Source: Ignelater luminosus (Eukaryota; Arthropoda; Insecta; Coleoptera; Elateridae). From it: a stretch of DNA of 64,000 bases. Position 1 is the first letter of the stretch. Every line of letters starts with the position of its first letter. Made by a program: the position numbers and the translations under genes. Where the stretch lies: positions 1 through 64,000 of the forward strand of contig VTPC01008750.1 in NCBI GenBank assembly GCA_011009095.1, written 5' to 3'. The notes below the pieces were generated by a model. It was not told where the DNA came from, did not search any database, and worked only from the letters and a program-made list of their open reading frames with translations. Shown one piece after another: positions 58,121-64,000 of the stretch.

Positions 58121-58584
58121 CTCGCGCTGTGATCGGTAATGTTCGGCGCGTTGAATTCCATCCAAGCGACGACGATATTTTGCCGCGTCTACGTGCCTAA
58201 TCATGTCGTCATGGATTCAAAGTTTCAAAGTTCATTTTAATACTTATTACCAAGGTATCCAAGTGGCAAGTACAGTTAGATACTTACCTACGTAGGTACC
58301 TAATTGTTTTTTTTTTGTAAAATTAACACACTTATAATTAAATGAGTAGGTAATTACATAGATACCTAGGATCCGTATATTAAAATTAATATTTCATTAC
58401 TGTTTTTCGATTTAAAACCTTATTACCTACCCCCAAACTAAAATCGAATGCAATAAAATTTATAATAGTCAACGAATATAAATACCTACCTAAATTTAAA
58501 ATGCATTAAGTATCTACTGATTACACCTAATAGAGAATCTTTCTTTTGTTGTAGTATTCTTCAATCATCGATAATGAAAAGACA

Positions 58585-60520
58585 ATGTCTTTAAAAAACT
58601 GCATTTGGCAATATTTTGAAAAAAGTTCAGCAGATTCATCTAAGGCTAAGTGCAAACAGTGAAATAAATTATATTCACTGGGAAGTTCCGAGCCTAGAAG
58701 GCAAACTATTTCCGGTTTGAAGCTACATTTGTCTAAATTCCATGAAACAGAACATAAACAATATCTAAAACGTCAGTTGGAAATCGACGAGCACAAATCT
58801 AAAGCTAAATTAAAGCGATATGATTCACAAACCTCAGTAACCACCATTGACAGTGGCAGTGGTAGCAAACTGGTGCAGACCACAATCCCTAACATCGCGC
58901 AGACTCAGGCTTCAAAGTCATCAAAATGGCCAGATCAACATGAAATATCACGCAGAATTGATAAAGGTATTATGGATTTAATACTTGTCGATATGCTTCC
59001 ATACTCTTTAGTAGAAAGTGAGGCATTCAAAAGACTTAATTTTACAGATCCTCATGGTCCCCAAAAGTACAATTTAAAATCAGAAAAATATTTTAGAACC
59101 ACTTTAATGCCACAAACTTATGAAAAAGTTACAAAAAAAAGTACAGGATTTGATTGCTAAATGTGAGTGGATCAGTGGAACTTGTGATATATGGACAAAT
59201 CCTCCTAAAACATGCTCGCTCTTAAGTCTCACTGGCCATTTTATTATTGGACCTCAACGCCTTAAAGTTATACTAGGTGCTCAAGTACTCGAAAATGACC
59301 ACACCGGATCGTACATTGAAGAAAAATTACGAGAAATGATAGACAAATGGAATATCGGTAATAAACTATTTCTACTTTTGCGTGACAATGCACAAAATAT
59401 GGTCAGCGCTATGCAGGGTCAATTTGAATCTTTAGGCTGCATGTCACACACGTTACAGTTGGTAGTAAAAGATGCATTGTTTTCGGAGGAAAAACACGAA
59501 CAAGTCATTAAAACTTGCAGACATATTGTAGGGCACTTCAAACTAAGCCAGCAGGCTTCTAGAAAATTGACTGAATGTCAAATTCAATGCGGATTACCAG
59601 TACACTCATTAATTCAGGATATTGAAGTTAGATGGAACAGTACTTACAACATGTTAGCAAGATTGTTTGCACAAAAAACTGCCATAAATTTATACAGCTT
59701 GGAATATGGCCATATTGACGTTCTTTCGCCTTCGGACTGGGAAATTATAAAGAATCTTACTGAGGTACTAAAGGTTTTTTATGAAGCTACACTTGATCTG
59801 TCATATGATAACGCATGCATATCCCTTGCAATTCATTTGATATCACTGTTAAATAGAAAGCTGCAAACTAGGGACGAAAATGAAAGCGAAATAATGAGAA
59901 ACATGAAAACACGGTTGCATGAATCAATGAATCGACGATTTGCATACGTCAAAGGACATCCTGCTCTAATAACTTCAACATTACTGGATCCAAGATTTAA
60001 AAGTACATATCTGAATTCTGATGAAGTTGACATTGCCACTTTGGAAATAGAAAACCATTTGAAGATGTGCACGGACGACGTTAGCGATACAATAAGTGAA
60101 AACTGTCATTCTGGAGATCCACAGCCATCTTGTTCATCTAGAATAGCGTCTTCAGAAAAAGGAGAAGGGCTTTGGGACGCCCATGATAAATCTATTTGTC
60201 ACTTAATAGAAAACTCAAAAGGTGTGGAGAACAGTGATTGTTTATTACAAATTAAGCAAACTATTCAAGCATACTTGTCAGAGCCTAGGCTACAGAGAAG
60301 TGCAGATATTTATTCTTACTGGGATTGTAATCCGTTTCTGTCTTTGAGAAAGGTGGCACTCAAATTCTTGTCAGCTCCACCGACGAGTGTTTCCAGTGAA
60401 CAATTATTTAGTGCTGCTGGACAAATTTATTCAGACAGAAGGAGCAATCTGCGAGGCGAAAATGTTGATAAACTATTGTTTCTTACCTATAATATAAGAT
60501 TGTTTAATTATGAATACTAA
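58585..60520 (+). pseudogene. hAT transposase (ZBED1/ZBED4-like), two lesions
   Basis: ATG 58585 begins MSLKNCIWQYFEKSSADSSK. The BED finger reads KCKQ-stop-NKLYS...LKLHLSKFHETEH: the second zinc-binding Cys codon is TGA (58660-58662). An A8 run at about 59128 shifts the frame. Thereafter one 466-codon frame runs to TAA 60520 with CEWISGTCDIWTNPPKTCSL (first D), LLRDNAQNMVSAM (second D), CMSHTLQLVVKDAL, RWNSTYNMLARL (E/RW region), ALITSTLLDPRFKSTYL and the C-terminal dimerisation domain APPTSVSSEQLFSAAGQIYS. Length is normal for the family. With only one nonsense codon and one homopolymer indel, either could be an assembly error. Confidence 0.9.
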
Positions 60521-61073
60521 TAAGAAATAACGATTACAGATACCTACTTGAAATTATTGGTATCTAGTCGTTGCCTTTTTGCATTCTTATGATTACGAAT
60601 TACGATTAGTTTATAATTTAGTCGTTTAACTTTTGTTTCTTTTTTATATTATTGTTTTTTTCTGAAGTGTCATACAAAATGACGAATTAAGTTTAAAAGA
60701 AGTTAATTTGTTCTTAAGATAAAAGTTATTTATTTTGTTTTGTTTATTACTTAAATATTAAGTACCTATACCTATTGTGATATTAGGTAACAACTTAAAT
60801 AAGTAATTTTATGTTTAATATTTAAAAAAACCATGACTAATATTCAAAAGAAGAATCTACCTACCCAAATAAACACCTCACCTATTTTAAGTATTTTTGA
60901 GGCGCAATTAATATTTTTTTCTTAAATGAGGGGTTGTTATGCTGATTATCAATAAGTGAAAATGTCGAAGACTGCGTAGCTATGTGATTTAAAGATAAAA
61001 AATATAAAAAAAGACTGACTGATTATAATAACGTTTTCTTTATTTTTCCCTCAAAACATGATCCTTGTAAGGA

Positions 61074-61157
61074 AGTTTCGGTTTCGGTTTCGGCCGAAAC
61101 TGAGACCGTTGCCGAAATTCGGTTTCGGTCGTAAAAACCAGTTTCGGTCGGACACTA
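61074..61157 (+). repeat. hAT right subterminal repeats and TIR
   Basis: GTTTCGG words are repeated seven or so times before the TIR ending GGTCGGACACTA. Confidence 0.75.
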
Positions 61158-61165
61158 TTACTCAT
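61158..61165 (+). repeat. hAT target site duplication, right copy
   Basis: TTACTCAT, identical to 57983-57990. Confidence 0.93.
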
Positions 61166-61390
61166 ACAAGTATTCAAGAGGATTATTATTATCATAAATT
61201 TCTAAATAGTTGTAAAACTTGTGGAAAGGATAAAAAAGTAATTTTAAACAATATTTGTTCTGTTTTTTCAAACATTATATTAAATAATTTTGTTAAAATT
61301 AGAAATAATGAAACAAAGGTTCAGAAATATAATTCGGACAAAAGCTGCCAAAAGAAACGAAAATTCGATACTTTTAAGACAAACTAATGT
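61166..61390 (+). pseudogene. P-type transposase, C-terminal end
   Basis: The frame resumes after the hAT as TSIQEDYYYHKFLNSCKTCG, then NICSVFSNIILNNFVKIRNN and a basic tail QKKRKFDTFKTN with TAA at 61385-61387. This supplies the normal end of the P-type transposase interrupted at 56590 and 57990. No P-element terminal repeat was recognised beyond it. Confidence 0.7.
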
Positions 61391-61793
61391 AATAATAGTA
61401 ATTGTTGTCAGATACTCAGTTAATAGTTTCTTTATTCGTACATTTAATTTAATCTAATTATAAAACATCTGTGAATGCAAAGCATAACCACAACGAACTC
61501 CTGTTCAGTTCCTGCAAGTAGTGTGCAATGTATGTAGTTTGTATTTGTAATACGTTATGTATTTACGTTAATATGATAAATATATGTATACGTTTAACAG
61601 TGAGTAGATTTTTTCTAACATTTAAATTATGTAAGTGGTTATAAATAAGAGAAGCACTTTATTTGTTATTTTGGTATTATTATTGTACATAAAAAGCACG
61701 TCGGCGTCAATAACTTTCATCTTTCAAGTCGGACCACCACTTCCAATAGAAGCAATGTTGCCAAATCTCTCAGCATGGCTTGTAAATTATAGA
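61391..61793. other. AT-rich spacer
   Basis: No gene recognised; the right terminus of the P-type element would be expected here but could not be identified. Confidence 0.4.
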
Positions 61794-62251
61794 AGGCTGT
61801 GGTTAAATATCCTTTGATAGTTTTGGCGTACAATGACGCAATCCATTTTAGCACCAATTTCAAACCTCAAAACTTAATTTTTCGACACATTCAGAGTAAT
61901 TTAGAACTGTTTGAACGAACACCTTTAGTCGAACTAAAAACATCTTACATCGAGAATCAAAAACAAATTATGTCCAAATTATATACCGATATTAAAACAA
62001 AAGAAGTTCAAAGAAAATCACAACTTATCGAAAAATTCAAGTCAAAAATAAAACACCCTCAAACTACCACGGTACAAACCACAAAAGGTTACGAACATTT
62101 AAAACTTAGAACAAGCATAAAACAAAAGTTTAAACCGGTCAACTTGGTTTCAGATCAAGGCCAAATCGTGCTTGCCGACACCGGGAAAAAGATACACAAA
62201 TCAAATTTGAAGATTAGAAAATATCAAGAAAATCAAAATGAAAATTCTTAA
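61794..62251 (+). pseudogene. pol: Errantivirus-type Pol, integrase C-terminus
   Basis: The reading LIVLAYNDAIHFSTNFKPQN, LIFRHIQSNLELFERTPL followed by a Lys/Gln-rich C-terminal domain is the end of a gypsy/errantivirus integrase. It is truncated at its 5' side near 61794, so the D, D and most of the core are absent. It ends at TAA 62251, overlapping the start of env by a few codons, the usual pol/env arrangement in this group. Confidence 0.78.
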
Positions 62252-63005
62252 TGGCATTTTCTTGCTAACTTTATTAACTTTAGTTTATAGTGATTATTAA
62301 ATAATTTATCTTAGTAATAAATACGGAATTTTACCTTTTAAGCTTGCAAACGCTAGAATTCTAGAAACTAATTATGTTTACCCTTCCAAATTAGATTTAG
62401 AAATATACCTAGAACAATATGAACAAAATAAATGAAACATATTATAACCTCCCTCAAACCACTCATTGGTACGAGCAAAATCACCACAAAACTCTAGGAG
62501 TCATTATTAGTCGAAAATTTAGGGATATCCAGAATAAGCTTACAAACCGTATTCCATCCCTCAGATCAAACTTAGATTATTTGACGGATTGGGGAATACA
62601 ATAAAATCTCTGACCGGTAATTTAGACCAAGAAGACGCAAAGAGGTATGATGAAGCAACAGATAAATTCTAATCAAAAACAAATCAACCACGAAAACAAA
62701 ATTATTGATAACCTCGAACTTTTAGATAACAGAACGAAAGAAATCATTGACCATTTTAACAAATTTCAAAACTCAATCCTTCACTGGATTGAGAATTTTA
62801 CAGAAAAAGCTAGTTATGCTCAACGTAGCTACACCACAAAATTAATACTTGTTGAGATTCTCTACAAAGCGATTGAATTACATAACTCCATAGAATCAGT
62901 AAATGAATTTATCAGTTTGTCAAAAAACGGTCTAATAAATATAAATTTATTTAATTTAAAGGAATTGCGACAACTATATAATAGAAATACGCTCTCAATA
63001 TCCTA
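62238..63005 (+). pseudogene. env: Errantivirus-type env, truncated and frameshifted
   Basis: An ATG at 62238 inside the end of pol opens a hydrophobic signal-peptide-like leader (MKILNGIFLLTLLTLVYS), soon followed by a stop. Broken frames continue to 63005: the region after the expected cleavage site has GLGNTIKSLTGN (about 62588), matching the fusion-peptide neighbourhood of the copy at 12007. A helical region (62647-63005) follows. A furin motif is not evident and the rest of the ectodomain and membrane anchor are missing. This is a different, more degraded copy than the one at 12007. Confidence 0.75.
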
Positions 63006-63306
63006 ATGATTCACGTTTTCATGGGACCAGATATATGCAAACTCTCTTTTTGTTGTTCTTATCTTTTATTATCATTATTTTTTAATTCCAGAAATATCTG
63101 TACTGTTTTGCAATGCATAAAAGTGTTACTCGCAAACACATGTTTTGTTTGCCATTATAAAGTAGCATACCACAAGATACAACAGAGGTAAACAAAGTTT
63201 TGACTTTTTTTCTTCTTTTTTTTCTTATTGTTTCAGATTATAATCTCAATGAATAACCTTGGAAAAGATAATTGTCGAATGCATTGGGAACACGATTCTC
63301 GTTTTA
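63006..63306. other. Short gene-free stretch
   Basis: T-rich sequence between env and the hAT fragment; a small open frame at 63006-63191 has no recognisable feature. Confidence 0.4.
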
Positions 63307-63855
63307 AAACAAGAAATAAGTAGCAGTCTCATTTGGAAAGTGACGTATTGTTTGCTACGGCTACTTTCGTTGACCCGAGATACAAAGTGAAATTTTTAAA
63401 AAATTCTTTGATCGAAGACCAAGTCGTGAAAAATATTTTAGATTTAATTGGAAACGATGAATCAAGCCTATATTGTTGTTCAAATCCTAAGCATGCCAGA
63501 ATGACTAATAATGGGAATGACAACTCTGGATCCAGTGCCTGTCCTTCAGAGAAATGTGTATCATCTATAAAGGACACCATGAAATTGCTGATGGATTCCA
63601 GTGAAAGCGAAGGAAAACGAGAAAATGAAAATCCAAACCCTGTCGAACTTTTGATTAAAAAACCATTACTGAACATTTAATGGATAAACGTGTGGAAAGT
63701 GATGTAGACCCACTTATTTGGTGGAAGGTGAATAATAAGAAGTATGATATTCTTTCTCCTATAGCCAGGCAATATTTGGTACTATCAGCCACTGGTGTTC
63801 CTAGCGAAAGAGTTTTTAGTAAGGCTGGCCTCCTTTACACACCCCATGGAACAGG
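63307..63855 (+). pseudogene. hAT transposase, C-terminal fragment (ZBED4/6-like)
   Basis: The frame at 63333-63680 begins ESDVLFATATFVDPRYKVKF, the LDPRFK-type block of hAT proteins. After a stop at 63678-63680 the dimerisation region follows: ESDVDPLIWWKVNNKKYDIL, SPIARQYLVLSATGVPSERV, FSKAGLLYTP. It ends near 63855 in the middle of the usual KRNRL segment. It differs in sequence from the transposase at 58585. Confidence 0.82.
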
Positions 63856-64000
63856 CTGCAAGAAGACAAAGTGCTGCACTTGCTTGCAGGAGATTTTAAG
63901 GATCTCATACATATGATAAAGTTACTGAGATGATATCTGACATACATTCAGAATATGATCTGAAATTGTCCAAAATTGTGAAAACCGTTACGGATAACGG
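63856..64000 (+). pseudogene. hAT transposase, central fragment, continues beyond the window
   Basis: RRQSAALACRRF, a stop, then GSHTYDKVTEMISDIHSEYD and KIVKTVTDN belong to the first half of a ZBED4-like hAT catalytic region. That region normally precedes, not follows, the C-terminal segment at 63307-63855. It is therefore a second copy or a rearranged piece of the same one. It runs off the end of the window. Confidence 0.7.

Larger units (their letters stand above)
57991..61157 (+). mobile_element. hAT transposon, 3167 bp, nearly intact
   Basis: Termini TAGTGTCCGACCGAAA (57991-58006) and its inverse (61142-61157) are perfect over 16 bp, flanked by exact TTACTCAT duplications. Both ends carry dense subterminal repeats of GTTTCGG/CCGAAAC. 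It contains a single hAT transposase in the plus orientation (58585-60520). It lies inside the P-type transposase and was inserted without damage to flanking codons. Confidence 0.95.

Noticed and set aside
58660..58662. TGA as selenocysteine at the zinc-finger Cys position
   Set aside because: A transposon zinc ligand is not a known Sec site and no SECIS-like structure was seen; a nonsense change from TGT/TGC is simpler.

Overview
This is eukaryotic, AT-rich nuclear DNA. Its repeat families (insect-type gypsy/errantivirus with env, BEL/Pao, copia, a Jockey-like LINE, hAT, Tc1 and pogo, P/THAP, PIF-Harbinger, tnp2-like, Mutator-like with YqaJ, DUF7869-type) point to an arthropod, most likely an insect with a large TE-rich genome such as a beetle or hemipteran. 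That is inference from family content; nothing identifies the species. I see no complete ordinary host gene, no tRNA or rRNA and no CRISPR. The only possible host-gene trace is a two-exon DUF4806-like fragment (3713-4162, minus).

Layout. 1-3711: decayed Ty1/copia element with a rearranged start and a 1-kb interruption of its integrase. 3713-8808: DUF4806-like fragment, a tnp2-like transposase remnant cut by a ZBED5-like hAT (minus), and a BED/hAT N-terminal scrap. 9171-11505: intron-containing DUF7869-type gene remnant and an orphan first exon of a second copy. 12007-16075: errantivirus-like env split by a 2.57-kb DNA transposon (13363-15935) with perfect 16-bp TIRs and 8-bp TSDs. That transposon carries a heat-shock-type promoter. 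16915-22504: PIF/hAT chimera, BEL/Pao gag split by a Tc1 (18532-20183), and an IS630/Tc1-like pseudogene. 24930-36060: three copies of a Mutator-like transposase family (YqaJ nuclease domain visible in two), with BEL/Pao pol, a hAT terminus, an inverted copia end and an internally deleted gypsy element between them. 36558-43293: an LTR with its PBS, into which a 5.8-kb GC-rich Jockey-like LINE inserted next to the TATA box, flanked by a 13-bp TSD. 44579-52660: YqaJ scrap, P-element C-terminus and two pogo/Tigger transposases. 52974-61387: tnp2-like gene fused in frame to a P/THAP transposase, itself split by a DD37E-like Tc1 and a nearly intact hAT. 61794-64000: second errantivirus pol/env fragment and two hAT pieces.

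These genes do not form one pathway. The region is an insertion sink in which elements used each other as targets, so the order of events can be read from clean TSDs. The observations most worth following are the HSE/CRE/TATA promoter in the 13363-15935 transposon, the Mutator-YqaJ family whose three copies all carry a stop codon at the same conserved position (TAA, TAG, TGA), the nested P/Tc1/hAT locus with a nearly intact hAT, and the LINE inside an LTR promoter.
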